Below are positions 11,940 through 23,869 of a stretch of DNA of 64,000 nucleotides, piece after piece. The stretch is from Sclerodactyla briareus (taxonomy: Eukaryota; Echinodermata; Holothuroidea; Dendrochirotida; Sclerodactylidae). The position numbers and the translations under genes are program-made. Where the stretch lies: assembly GCA_026419785.1 (NCBI GenBank), contig JAODTK010003643.1:186001-250000 (forward strand), read 5' to 3'. The first letter of the stretch is position 1. Each line of letters opens with the position of its first letter. Below the pieces are notes generated by a model. That model made no database searches, was not told the DNA's origin, and saw only the letters and a list, made by a program, of their open reading frames with translations.

Positions 11940-13120
11940 ATTCAATTAACATCTTAATTTGGCTCGAATGACCTTCTATGACATAACAGTTTTTTTATGA
12001 AAAATGCTCCCATCAATAATAAGCCCATGTCCAGAATACCATCTCCATATCGCGCATACAGGCTTTTAGAGGTTCTTTCTTGCAGAAAATTTTATTATTT
12101 GCATTTTTTGTCGCATAAGTGACTTGAATGCCTTGACGACAGAACAGTTTTTATGGAAAATGCTTTCCTCAATGTGGTGCACCAAGCCCTAAAAGAATTG
12201 TTTTTCTGTAACCGATACATACACCCTGCTATCGCCCCAAAGTTAGCAAAACCAACCTTGACTCTTTCTAACCTGAAGACAAGGTGTCAGATTGAAGCGG
12301 GGGTTTGTTCGTCTATTCTATCATACAGAGCTCATCACAGATCCAGGAATTGGCATTTTTATTTTTTTTTTGTCTTTGACCCTGACCTAGGCACAAAGAC
12401 TTGAACCTTTGACCTTTGCCGTTTTTTTGATCCACCGAATCCAGAAATTACCATGATACTGTCTACATCCCCTAACTGCCTCATTTCCACATGTAATTGA
12501 TTTTTTTTTAAGAAACCTTGAAAATTAAGTGTGGTTAATTTATGCAAATTATTCAGAAGACATAAAATGACCTCAATGACACTGTTGTTAACTTGATCAG
12601 GATTGAAGGTGTACCATGTACATCTCCACCAAGTTTCATGGAAATTCAACCACTTCACAATCTGCAATAGTTATGGCAAATTTGGACATTTAAATTCAAA
12701 TTAGTCACATTAAATGACCTCCATGCATCATCCCTGCGGCCAAATTTTTGGGACTATAGATAAACATCTCCACCGAGTTTTCATAGAATCAACAAACTTT
12801 CAAAACTCGTCATTAATTATGCAATTAGAGCGACTTTAATTTGGCACATATAATGCTGGAATCTAATCAGTTCATCGTACACTTCATATTTGCTATAATA
12901 CGCTGCACGCATCACACATGCATCTACCGATCAAGAGATACTTATACACAAGCTTCCGGGCCAAATTCCATTAAATATGCAGATTCATGCAAATTAGTTT
13001 GATCTTTCGGGACAAGAAGTAGATGAACATCGACAACTCTTCCCACGGTTCGGAGATATCAAATGCACATACGGATTGACAGACAGACAGACCGACAGAC
13101 GAACGGACGGACAGACGGAC
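11940..13120 (+). repeat. Diverged 'gacctcc-gtgacc' repeat ending in a GACGGAC tail
   Basis: Repeating phrases (aatgacctccatg, caccaagtttcatggaa, gcaaattagtcacatt) occur at about 120-180 bp spacing. The block ends at 13077-13120 with a gacagac/gacggac run, an ending shared by many old non-autonomous repeats. Family not identified. Confidence 0.5.
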
Positions 13121-13260
13121 ACCAGTGGTTGGAGGACTCGAGGCCTCCTCGGCTCGAGGCCGCCTCGAGGCCAGTTTTTGCGGCCTCGACCTCGGTCTCG
13201 GTGCTGCGGCTGCGGGTTTTTGGGCCGAGGCCCGGTCGAGGCTGGACAATATTTGTTTGG
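13121..13260. repeat. CTCGAGGCC-type GC-rich simple repeat
   Basis: Variants of ctcgaggcc and ggcctcg occur at least eight times in about 120 bases directly after the GACGGAC tail. The cluster is strongly CpG-rich compared with its surroundings. Confidence 0.55.
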
Positions 13261-15954
13261 CTCTTGAAATAAAAAAAAAAAATCCATGTCCACAGAAGAT
13301 ACGTTTTTTTGATACGCGATAACTTTAACTAACATAGCATACTCGTATCACCCAAAAGACCACTGCGAAAATGTACGAGTCTGCCCGGCCCGGCCCGCAT
13401 TTCGCCATGCAAGTCCCCAGTGCAGTGCTAGAGTGTCCGGCTGCCAAGCGAGCTAGCTTGCCATAGGCAACTTATATGCTGATGTCTTTGCAATGCACAT
13501 GTGCAGACATACTCATATGTTGCTAGCTTCTACCAATCACTGAATCTGCAACGGCGCGGCCACATCTGAACAGTCCACTCACTATGGGGGCAAATGCCTG
13601 GAAGGCTAGGCCTGCAATTCCCGCCAAAAGTAGTGGGAACGACACTGCGCGTACTGCAAAGCTCCCGCGCCCCCCGAGGCAATGTTGAAATGTAATTAGT
13701 GTGCATTCCTCCAAGAACGTTTTGTAGGTATGCATGTATGATGAGGAATGATCGTCCTATAAATGTCGTAGTAGAAGTTGCGAGGTGAAATTCTATACTC
13801 CAGTGCATAAAACTGTGCCTAAGCTTGGACTACTACTAAAATACAAAATTTGGTCTGTGCTGCAAATTTTGGGAATGTAATTTATTATTTAATAACAATT
13901 ATTCTTTGCGGACTTTGGCAACGTCTAGCCTACAAGTTACTTTTACTACTACTGCGTCAGCAATGCTTGGAATTGCCGTGCATTTTTTGTATTTCAAAGA
14001 TTATTTAAACACTAGTTTAGTATTATCTGTCAATTAGCCCAACATACCTGTAGTCTGTAGTCTGTACATAAGAAAACACACAAAACAATTATTTTTTTAT
14101 TCTGACTTTTTTGTCAAGGAATCTAATGCAGTCATGACATCGTATGTGGTTGGTTTGTGTGTGGGTGTGTTTGTGTTGTGACCCTGGCTTGTTAACACGA
14201 TAACTTGAGCCCACCTTGGTGGCTCAAGTTCATACTTGTATGTGGGTTCCCCATATGATACATGAGCCCTATTGGTTTTTGGGTTCGGATCGAAGGTCAC
14301 TAGGTCATGAACTTCAAGGCAGTCAAGGAACACTAAGAAGCCTCTGCCTTTTTTGTTTTATTTTGTCGTTTAGTTTGTTGCCTACTGGTACTGTATTGTT
14401 TACTTAAAACCTTGTTCTACATCCTGATATCTTATGTGAATGGTGCATGATAGGGCCATGAGAAAAAACATTAAAACTGTGTGCACCGTTTCCCTCCTCT
14501 TGTAAAACAACACTCTCAATGTAAAACCCTGTGGTGGCCAAAGCCTAGTAAATGGTGTTAATATCTGCATTGAGGTGTGTAAATTTGATGAGAAGTTAAC
14601 TTTATAACAATCTCAACAAGCGTTAACATTTTACAACTGCGTCAATCTTTCATTCTGAGTATGACCTCAAGAATATAAGTTGTTGCATACAATTTGTGTT
14701 TGTTCATTTCTCATTTTTCAACGATCGATTAATCGCTTGTAATTGGAGGTCGTTTTGTGCGATGGTTACAATTTCTGTAGCTGAACGCAGTCGCTTTCAA
14801 TAAAATTGTCAATGGAATGTTAGTTATAATATTAACTTTCTCTGGTGACGTGTGCAAAAAGTCTTAGCAATTCGATTGCACCGCGCATTAGCGCATTGAT
14901 TGGTAATATTTTTAATTCTAGTCGTTACGTCAGAATTGGAGCGACGGGCAGCTCCGAACAGCTTCACTCGAGATTTGACCATTGTTATGTCGGAGAGGGA
15001 AGACGTTGATATAGAACACTCGGCTTCCAAACTTTGTCTCTGTGCTTCATTACGAAGTAAGCACCGATAAAATAGAATTTATTTTAAGGATTGCAGTTTT
15101 TTCCATTCGCAACGCAATCGAAATGTCATGAATCATTCTGAATGTTGAGGGCAATTACAATTAGAGGTAGTGCCATAAAATAACCCCCAATAGAGCGTTT
15201 GATCAGTCCGAAAATACAGGAGCCCTGATTCCCTAAACCCAGACCGTGGTCGTGGCTTTTCGCTCAGAGCTCCAGCTTGAAATCGTTCATTCTTCGCTTA
15301 GACATCAATGAGAGCACATTGCAGAGACTAGGCTCGCTTCCAAATCACAAGCCCTTGCCCTGTACATTGGCAGTGCGAACAGTGCTTTCGTAAGCATGAA
15401 ATGAAAATTGTGTCGCCTCAATTTTGAAACTGTGTAGAAACGATACAGACGGAAATCCGGATATCCTGCTCCATTCATTCAATGAACTGTGTTCAAATAG
15501 GCTATTATTTTATAAAAAAAATAATATAATTTACGTGCCTTTGCCTACAGTCTCACGGCAATTATAGCCTATGGGTAAAACAAAACAAACACGAACAGCC
15601 AAGTAATAAGGGTCACGCACAGGATTCGGATTCCTCTTTCACTGATTTCCGTAAAACGCCACGGTCCGACAATTATCTACATCACTTTCACTTTTTCAAA
15701 CATTTCGTTCTCCGAACATAATACCTCACATTTTTTAGTAGTCAAAATCAAGGTCCTTCGCACATCAGTCTCGATACATTCGATCGAATACGTTCGATAC
15801 AACAATTTCACATCAACATCACGTAACCGATAGGTGGTGTAGTGGTGAGGACTAACGTTTTCGGATCCCGCGCCAGGGGGCGGCGATTCTTGTAATAAAT
15901 ATTGGGGGGGATATGACGTCACACCATCTAATCGAGCGCGCCACCATGGGTTGG
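13261..15954. other. No firm gene; one possible minus-strand exon
   Basis: On the minus strand, 14930-15050 reads EAQRQSLEAECSISTSSLSD, then ITMVKSRVKLFGAARRSNSD, followed by a possible gtaacg donor. It has exon-like composition but no recognised family. The rest shows no gene. A weak tRNA-like ggtggtgtagtggtgagg lies near 15833. Confidence 0.3.
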
Positions 15955-16740
15955 CGCGTAGCGACAAGGGAATTTTGTTGTTTACAGACCCCCCAGATTG
16001 CAGGAAACGGCCACTTCTCGGGCCATATGGCAGTAACAACATCCAAAATTGTCAATGGATTCCTCCCGAATTTTTATTTCAAAGCAACATCTTGAGGGAA
16101 CTGATCACTGTTTATTCCGTACATTTGGGGCCACCGTCGGTTGTTGACGCGTCGATTGACGGTACAAGGAAATTTTTATTTTTTACAGACCCCCAGATTG
16201 CAGGAAACGCACTTCCCGGACCGTATGGCAGTGAGACACGTCCCGAGAATTTGGCAATCAATTTCAAATTTCATATTTCATAAACGTTCTTGAGGAAACT
16301 GACGATTCCTATTCCCTTCAATTGGGCTAGCCGCCACCATCAGTGGATGCGTAGAGTAACAAGCAACGAATTTTTCGTTTTACAGACCCCCCATATTGCA
16401 GGAAGTGGCACTTCCCGCGCCGTACTGCAGTGAGCACGTCCTGGAAATTGACATAATTTTCAAAATTTATATTTTCAAGAAACGTTCTTGCAGGAAACTG
16501 ATCGATTTTTCATTCCTTACACTTTGGGCAGCATCAGTGACGCGTAGGGTACATAATTGCCGGAAATCGGTACTTCTCATGTCTCATGGTCAGTAAGCAC
16601 ATCCCCCAAATTCATAAATTTCATCTCAAGCACCGCCCTTGAGTCACTGATCAATGCTTATCCTTACAATCGGCGCCACCACTCACTTGACGCGTAGGGG
16701 CGGAAAGAAGTCGTCTTACGCACCCCCCCCCCCCAGGTGC
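15955..16740 (+). repeat. Tandem array, about 4 units of ~165-200 bp
   Basis: The phrase acagaccccccagattgcagg recurs with starts of gattgcagg at about 15996, 16196 and 16394, then degraded copies near 16557 and 16730. Each unit also carries gcacttcycggrccgtatggcag, aaacgttcttgaggaaactg and gacgcgtag. Each unit has a T-run plus ACAG resembling a splice acceptor. Confidence 0.8.
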
Positions 16741-17544
16741 ATGGAGAAGATCAATCGATGTCAAATCCGTACTTTCTTCATCGTTGTCTCCAATCCTACA
16801 TCGCGCTATGTTTTTTTAGGATTCTTCCATCGAGACCCTTCCAATTGGGGTGGAGGCTGCGGGCCCGCGAACATGTGCTTGAACATCACTGTCATGGAAA
16901 ATGTGTTCATTTTTCGGACATTTGTATAAAAGGATTGCGCCCGTCAGCATACAATTTGGTAATTTTTTCATATTGTTCTCGTTCAAATTGTTCGTCAATA
17001 TCTCCGTCTCAGAATTTTGTCTCCGCTTCGCGCCTGTATATTGCCATAGGTCAATCACGTACCTCCTACTAATTAGCACGATCCCCTGCCCTTTTTGTTT
17101 TCCGTTACATATAGCTTTCACTTTTATTGAAAAACAGCACGTCAGGCTGCAAAGCCAGTCTGAACAATAAGGACAGAAGTAGACTGAGCTGGTGTGCAGT
17201 GTTAAGAAATAGCAGTTGGATTCCGACAATGTTGTAGTGGGGCGAAGGGGGGGGGGGGTGCAACATGAATTTCCCAAACCAAATTCTCCCGTGTGCTACC
17301 CCTATTTTCACCACCCTTGAAGGTACACGTATGGAGAAAAACATATTGCCAGATCTGACAAAGTTATTGATACATGATCCTAGGTCTTATACATTAAGCG
17401 GAAAAGACAGGATACAAGCGCGCGAGCCGAATTTTTGTCATTTTCGGCTTCTTACGGTCACATTTAATGCAATCTAATTAATGAGTATAAACTTTTTCTT
17501 ATGGCCGTACTGTACTTCTGATGATAGGATTTTTTTTTTTTCCC
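16741..17544. other. No gene recognised
   Basis: No exon or named repeat is seen; a G run lies at about 17250-17260. Confidence 0.4.
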
Positions 17545-17648
17545 AGTCCGCAAAATATGGGGGGACATTTGATATTATGTCCCCCACCAAAAATATTGTG
17601 GGGGACATGTCACCCCGTCCCCCCCCCCCTCCCCCGTATCGCCGCCCA
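17545..17648 (+). repeat. G/C-run interspersed repeat, copy 3
   Basis: The segment contains cagtccgcaaaatat, a G run, gacatttgatattatg, cccccaccaaaaatatt, gggggacatgtc, a C run, and gtatcgccgcccaatg. It is the best preserved of the three copies and shares most with 1-85. Confidence 0.65.
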
Positions 17649-18462
17649 ATGCGCGCGCCCGGTTTTCGATTCCTGTCCGTGTGCGAAAGTTTCCGTCTTG
17701 CCGTTTTGAGGACAGCTAGTGAGAATGTGGTGTTTATGTTTATGTTTTACGTTAAACTTCGTAACTTAGTTTTACCACAGGTTCAAACAAACATATGGGG
17801 TTCATGGTCGCAGTTGTGATTGCGCGGCGTAGAGTATTATTTGGCTGGGAGGGGCAGTGTAAAGGTGAGAACGTTGTGGTCAGCCAATCCTTAGTGCGCA
17901 GCTCAGGGCTCTGGTGTGTTACTCGGTCCGCAGCATGTGTCGTGCAGTGCGCGCATGTATGTGAACTTGCCTGTTAGACACACAAAAGTCATAGCCGTGA
18001 CCGATTCACATCAGCCACTGGCCAAGAAGGAACTTTGTGTACGCAGAAATAAAACAGAGCCACAAAAACATATCTAGGGACATTGAAAAGCCACACAATT
18101 GCTGAACGAGTGGGTGTTCGATTTGCTTTAACACTATCTTTTCGAAGGTCATTTATAGATGCAAATATGTTCTACTACCCAGTTAATATGGATGACATGC
18201 CAAGAAAACATTTTCGGTACTGGGGTTCTTCCCTTCTTTATTTACAATCCACGTAGCCTACCTAATGAATCCTGTCTACGCTGTAAGCGTCTGGGGATAT
18301 ATGGTTTTGGGCTGTGCGCCGCCGCCGCCGTCTCCGCCGAAACTTTAGGCGTTATCTCTCAACGCTCCCACACAATGTTCCGCTTTGACACGAAACGTGG
18401 TGCACATGTCCACCCCCAGGAAATCTCGGATGGATTCGAAAATGGGCATCACTGCATGTCTG
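17649..18462. other. No gene recognised
   Basis: A short (GCC)n lies at about 18319. No splice-supported exon is seen. Confidence 0.4.
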
Positions 18463-19120
18463 TGCTGCCCTATTTGGATGTTTTATGCGAAATTATGAAA
18501 GTTTGTCGATGTAGACTAACTTTGTGATAAGGTACAATTCGTCCGCGACAAAACATGCGGTCATTTCAGGCATCGAGTCAAATTTGCATAATTTATGCGG
18601 TTTTTGACACTTTCGTCAACTGGAACGAAACTGGTGGTGGGTCAACATTGTCCCGAAAAATGGAGGTCATTTCAAGTCATCGGAGGTCAATTGTCATCAA
18701 GTTACTGTGATTTTCAAACTTTGTCAGATTGGAACGAAACTCAGTGGGGTGGGGTCCACTTTTGTCCCGAAAAACTTGGAGGTCATTTAAAGGTCATAAT
18801 AGGTTCAATTTGCATTATTTATCGAATTTTTCACAACTTTGTCGTCTTTAACGAAACTTGGTGGATGTAAACTACATTTGTTCTGATCAAAGTGAGGTCA
18901 TTTTAAGGTCTCGGAGGCCCAACTTGCATAATTTATGCGATTTCTGAAACCTTTGGTCCCAATTTGGGCAAAACTTGGTGAGATGTAGGCTACATTTCGT
19001 TCAGAACAAAGTGTAGGTCATTTTGAGGTCATCAAGGTACAATTTTAGGAGGAAATTTTTCTGCCTTCTGCAGACTTTCACAAAATCAAATGAGCCTTGA
19101 CAGTCCCGTTTCACGATTTC
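18463..19120 (+). repeat. Left arm of foldback element 2
   Basis: Units recur at the ggtcatt phrases near 18561, 18663, 18782, 18897 and 19017, about 115 bp apart. Confidence 0.8.
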
Positions 19121-20000
19121 AATGAGTGATTAACGTATCGGTTTTTACCCGCCCACACATGTTTAGTTTGAGCTTCACTTGACATATGTTCGTGTTCTTC
19201 GGATATCGTTTAACAGAATTGCCAGGCTATGCTTAGTCTCCCTTAACAATAGTCGTATATGGCAAAACCAGTGCAACCCACATAGGGCTTCCTATGAACC
19301 ACAGGCCTACATGAATTACCGGTAACCCTTGTATCAACACCCAAAGTTCCGACCTCTCTAAGTCCGACTCGGTAAACATAGGGGCTGATCATGCGAGAAC
19401 TTTTCAATTGAAAAGACGTCTCAATATTTCGACCATGTGTTTCAATACACCGGTCGGAACATCGGGAGGTCGGAATCATATAGAGGTCGGAACATATGAG
19501 TGTCATCGTGGCGACCATTATATCCCGGGCAGAGATAGGCGTACACAAGGTGGGAGTTAGGGGACCATTTTTATTATGTTAGGTTATCTGATTTGCATAA
19601 CTGTGTAGATGACTCTGTTTCATGGTTCCTGAGAATGAGAAGGGTAGATCAGTGCTATTGTCCATGAAGTGTTTCTTATTTTGCATAATGGCATTATTTC
19701 CGCAATTGTTAAGTATGTTGGGTTTCCTCAAAACTTAGTATGGTATACTTAGTTTGTAAACACGATTGCTGTTGAATCAAATCCGTTAAAGTCATAATCC
19801 TGAGGTATCCGTGCTATTGCGGATAACCGGCCCAGGTCCCATCTAGGTCAGCACACAACTGCTCAGTATGTAGGTTGGGCCCTTGTAGTGCCTACTCGCA
19901 TTGTCTTTGTCTGATGGATTCTCCTCAAATCTCCTGAGGTTAAAGTGTAACTATACATGGTAGTCGTGTAATTCCGCCTACGTTTATATCCCCTCCTTTG

Positions 20001-20608
20001 AAAAATCAGTGAACGGGACTGTCAATGCTCATTTGATATGGGAAAAGATCCATGACCCAAGCTCAGCAGGCAGAAAAAAATCATTCTAAATGGTACCTTT
20101 GATTACCTCAAATGACCTACACTTTTTCTAAAAGAACTGTACCTACCTTACCAAGTTTTTTCCAAATTGGAGAACGTTCCAGAATCGCTACATTATGCAT
20201 ACAACACAGTTTCGTTCAAATCCGACAAAGTTTGAAAAATTGCATACATGATGCAATTTTGACCCCGATGACGTGAAATGACCTAAAAAATTCGTGACCA
20301 AAAGTGTGACCCACCCCCAGTTTCTTCCAATCCTTACAAAGTTGAAACCGCAGCAATGATGCAAATTGACCTCCAATTACCTTGAAATTACCTCCAACTT
20401 TTCGGGACCAAATGTGACCCCCAACACCAATTTTCGTTCCAGTCTGACAAAGTTTGAAAAATCACATAATTTAGCAAATTTGGACCTCCTATTACCTTGA
20501 AATGACCTCCATGATTTTCGGGACGAATGTTACCCCTACCCACGAAGTTTCGTCTAAAATCGAACAAACTTCATAATTTCGCATAAACCTCCAAAATAGA
20601 GGGCAGCA
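20001..20608 (-). repeat. Right arm of foldback element 2
   Basis: Inverted units recur at tgacct phrases near 20110, 20278, 20385 and 20505, ending in ATAGAGGGCAGCA at 20597-20608. The same end recurs at 51074-51085. Confidence 0.8.
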
Positions 20609-22483
20609 GACTAAGAAAATCGATTTCGTCCTCATTACGGTGAATTTTCCGTGCCATGATCGAGACTGATAATTATGATGCTCACTCAGTCAGCCTTTCC
20701 CGCCCCAGTTGGCCATCCCCACTGTGGTCACGTGGTTACGTATCCGGACTTGCAGTCGTTAGGGGTTATGTCGACTCGTAGGTGGACGAACCGAAACACT
20801 GGAAGATTAATTTTTAACCAACTTTGGTTCCCTCGAATTTTACAATAGTTGACGCAACTAAGTGCAATCATTATTACGTACGTTTATAAAGACAAAAGTG
20901 TGGACAAATTGTTGTCTTTTAAACCTACGTAATAATTTATAAATAACGAAAATCGATTTCTCAGATGGGGGGGGGGGGCGGAGTGCGAAGGTGTGACATC
21001 CCTTTCGACGGGCTCTCCTCAGCGGGAATTTGCTGTCTCCAAGCCCATCTGCTATGCATTAACATCCTTCTAATGCATTTTATTAATAACCATGATTTTG
21101 ACAGACATACCCCAGTTTTTAAGGAAAGGGAACAAAGAGCTCACAACGCTCAGGAATGCCGTTTCCGGCATCTGGGAGGTTATACAACCCAAAATTTCCC
21201 TGTACGATCTGCGCCCCAACCCAATGTGGCGCTCCGCTTAGATATAACACACAAACCATTTCATCACAAGTTTGGTCGGCGTCCCCCCCCCCCTCAAAAT
21301 TTGTAGGCCTGCTTCCGCCGCCACTGAATGTGACTACATCATATTCAGACATGGGAGAATCATAGGTAACTGGTCTCCATGAAGCCATACCGAAGCGTTA
21401 AGCCTCTAACCTGCTAAAGCAGCTGATGGAGAACGTTCCTAAAATAGAGGGGGCTATCGCTCTTCCATAGTATATATACCACGGTCGAATATCACCAACA
21501 TATTGTCTCAGGACTTCGGTGACGAATCCCAAGAAATTGGGATTTTGCTCATTCCATTCAGGTGACCGTAGATTTCAGTCATCAGTAGCACACGGGCTTG
21601 ATCTGGAAGGGACACCCTGAATAGATTCCGCGGAAAACGCCACATTTTAGGTCATTAATTTTGTACGGAAACTTTCAATAACATTTACAACACCGAAAGT
21701 GAGAATTTATCGAAGAAAGAGGTCTTTGAAGCCTAAAATTGACCGAACCACTGTTTCGCTATGCAGCGTATTGCGGCTTGTTTGGTATCGTCCGCAACTT
21801 TCAGAAAAATTGATCCTTACTATGGCAAATAAAAAAGAATATCCATCTAACTTATGCCAAAACTTGGTCGTAGGTTGTCTCCACGATCTAAATCAACCAA
21901 TAGAGTAATTTTCCTGGCAGACCAGGCCGTTTCCGTACTCGGAGTGAAAGAGCGAATGTCCGATTGCGCAATCAATGTTAACGTCGCACCGCCCACTAGT
22001 ACCGCCCATGTTCAGCTCGACACGAGCAGACGAAGTCGCACAGGCTTTTGTTAAGGCAAATCACCGAAGGATTGTTGAAGGGCCACCCTGCACATATGAG
22101 TGAAGGAGGCTGATACAAGGTGACCAAAGTCAAACACCTGTTTTCAAACAGGCCTATACGAAGCCAAATCGCCAACGAATGGAAATGAAAGTATTGCTCG
22201 GATGAATAGCAAGACAACACTCAAATAAGCCAAATGTGATTTTGTCGTTGCCTTCAATTTTACCAGCCAAATTCCACACTAAACGCAAATTTTCCATTCC
22301 TGGGAAGCGAAAACACCAACTGCAATATGGAAAATTGATCTTGAAAAAAAAAATCTCTCCACGTCCTCTTTTCATTCCGGAGAGCGCTTCAATTTTGGAG
22401 AGCGCCAACTATTCTTGGAAGCCGCGCAATCGGCTAACTTCTAGTGATTATGCAGCTCACACTTCTCCCGACACCCGTAACGG
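20609..22483. other. No gene recognised
   Basis: A G run lies near 20965-20976. Reading frames are short and unrecognised. Confidence 0.4.
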
Positions 22484-22962
22484 AATAACGACCTAGAACT
22501 CATCATGCTGTCTACGTTCCAGGCCACATATGAGAAATCGAGTCATTATTATGGATCGAGACGGTGAAATTATGATATTAAGTCATTTTTATGAATCGGG
22601 ATAGCAGATACGAGAAACTAAGTCTTATTATGAATGGAGAAGAGGGGGAATAAGGACCATTTAAGTCTTATGATGAACGGGGAAAGGCGGATACCGAGCA
22701 GCTAAGTCATTATTATGCCTCCGAAATCGACGCATAATGAGAAAAGAAGTCGTTATTACTGCAGAGACGGTGCAATTATTACTGAGGAACTCATTATTAC
22801 GGCCTGAAATCTGACGTATACCATTACTTGCCTTGATTGTGGCCGAAACGGCGATCTTTTTCGTCGCACCGATTTTTATTGGCGATAAAACGAGTATTTT
22901 CCTCATTATGTGGCTTGGAACATAGGTGGAATAATGACTTCTAGGTCGTTAATCCGCTTAAG
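22484..22962. mobile_element. MITE with ~50-bp inverted ends
   Basis: The left end taacgacctagaactcat and the right end atgacttctaggtcgtta are inverted copies. Similarity continues inward for about 50 bases (tctacgttccaggccacat against atgtggcttggaacatagg). The inside repeats aagtcattattatg several times. The flanks allow a TA duplication (Tc1/mariner style) or AAT, so the superfamily is unsettled. There is no coding capacity. Confidence 0.75.
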
Positions 22963-23019
22963 ATTAACGTATCAGAACGAGTAAAGCCAGCATAATTTTT
23001 GGCGCTTTCGGCGTTCCAT

Positions 23020-23102
23020 AGTTATTTCACGTTTTCACGTTTCACGATTCAACGTTCACGTTCACGATTCTCGTAGTAATAGAACGCTGTTAACTGAAGG
23101 CC
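23020..23102 (+). repeat. Left terminal inverted repeat of foldback 1
   Basis: It begins AGTTATTTCACG, has three or four cacgttc/cacgattc repeats, then gaacgctgttaactgaaggcc. The right end at about 31790-31864 is its inverted counterpart. Confidence 0.82.
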
Positions 23103-23579
23103 TGCTCACAGGCAAATGTTGGATGCCTGTGATCAGCGCGAATCTGAAACGGGAACCGTTAAACGACTTCTGCTACAGAGTTGATTGATCCTCTATCTTC
23201 TGTTGGACTATTGAGACAAACTGGCTGTTCGGGAAGAAAACTGCAGTACCTTGTACTTCTAAATTGAGAATTAAGTTAGGACTTTGGTATAAGCTCGCTC
23301 GTGTCTGGTATGTGGTTTGAGGTAGAGGATTATTTAGGCTTGTCGTTTTTTTTTTCGGTTTAATCTTAGTTGTTTTTAGTTATTTGAATAGTGAGGATCA
23401 AATTGGAAATGGTATATTTCACTTTATGTGTTTATCCTGGACAGCATCATATCTGTACATTTATTTGTTTTATGAGTTGTAACTGATGAATGTACCCTGC
23501 AATATGGGGACAGGCGTCTATGGTCGCTGCGTAATCAACATTTTCGCACCAAATGGCTCGTTGATGGCAAATTTGGCCA
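23103..23579. other. Unique part of the left arm of foldback 1
   Basis: There is no counterpart on the right side. A hairpin at its start (gcctgctcacaggc / gcctgtgatcagc) is the only visible structure. Confidence 0.5.
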
Positions 23580-23790
23580 TTTTCAAGGACCTCTATTTTT
23601 CCGTTGGTTTGAAACTGAACGGTGTGCCAAATCATGCATGGCATACAAAAGGCCAGAGTCGTAGAGGATGAAATATTCTAACCCAGGAAAAAGGTTCTTA
23701 TTGCACTTTGAATTCCTCTGGCTCAGCCAAATTTTTCACACTGGTAGCCCTCCATAATTCTGGCCCGAAACAGAGAGGCTTAACACAACT
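23580..23790 (+). repeat. Unit B block, left copy
   Basis: It contains gccaaatcatgcatgg, ggccagagtcg and ttgcactttgaattcctctgg, which match in inverted order the three unit-B blocks of the right arm (gccgagggattcaagtgc ... ggaattccgtaccatgattcgg). Confidence 0.7.
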
Positions 23791-23869
23791 AAGCGGGCTA
23801 TTTGTCCTCGTTTTTTACCGTTATTAGACTTCAGCTCGATTACCCACGTCCTACCCACGTTCAGGACTT

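Larger units (their letters stand above)
18463..20608. mobile_element. Foldback element 2 with tandem-repeat arms
   Basis: The left arm (about 18463-19120) consists of about five units of ~115 bp with aggtcatttyaaggtcat, tttgcataatttatgcg and aacgaaacttggtgg. The right arm (about 20001-20608) holds the same units inverted (gacaaagtttgaaaaat, aaatgacctcc, gggacaaatgtgaccc). The innermost parts also match inverted (tgacagtcccgtt / aacgggactgtca), as do the outer ends (TGCTGCCCTATTT / AAATAGAGGGCAGCA). The 880-base centre has no recognisable transposase. No target duplication is evident. Confidence 0.82.
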
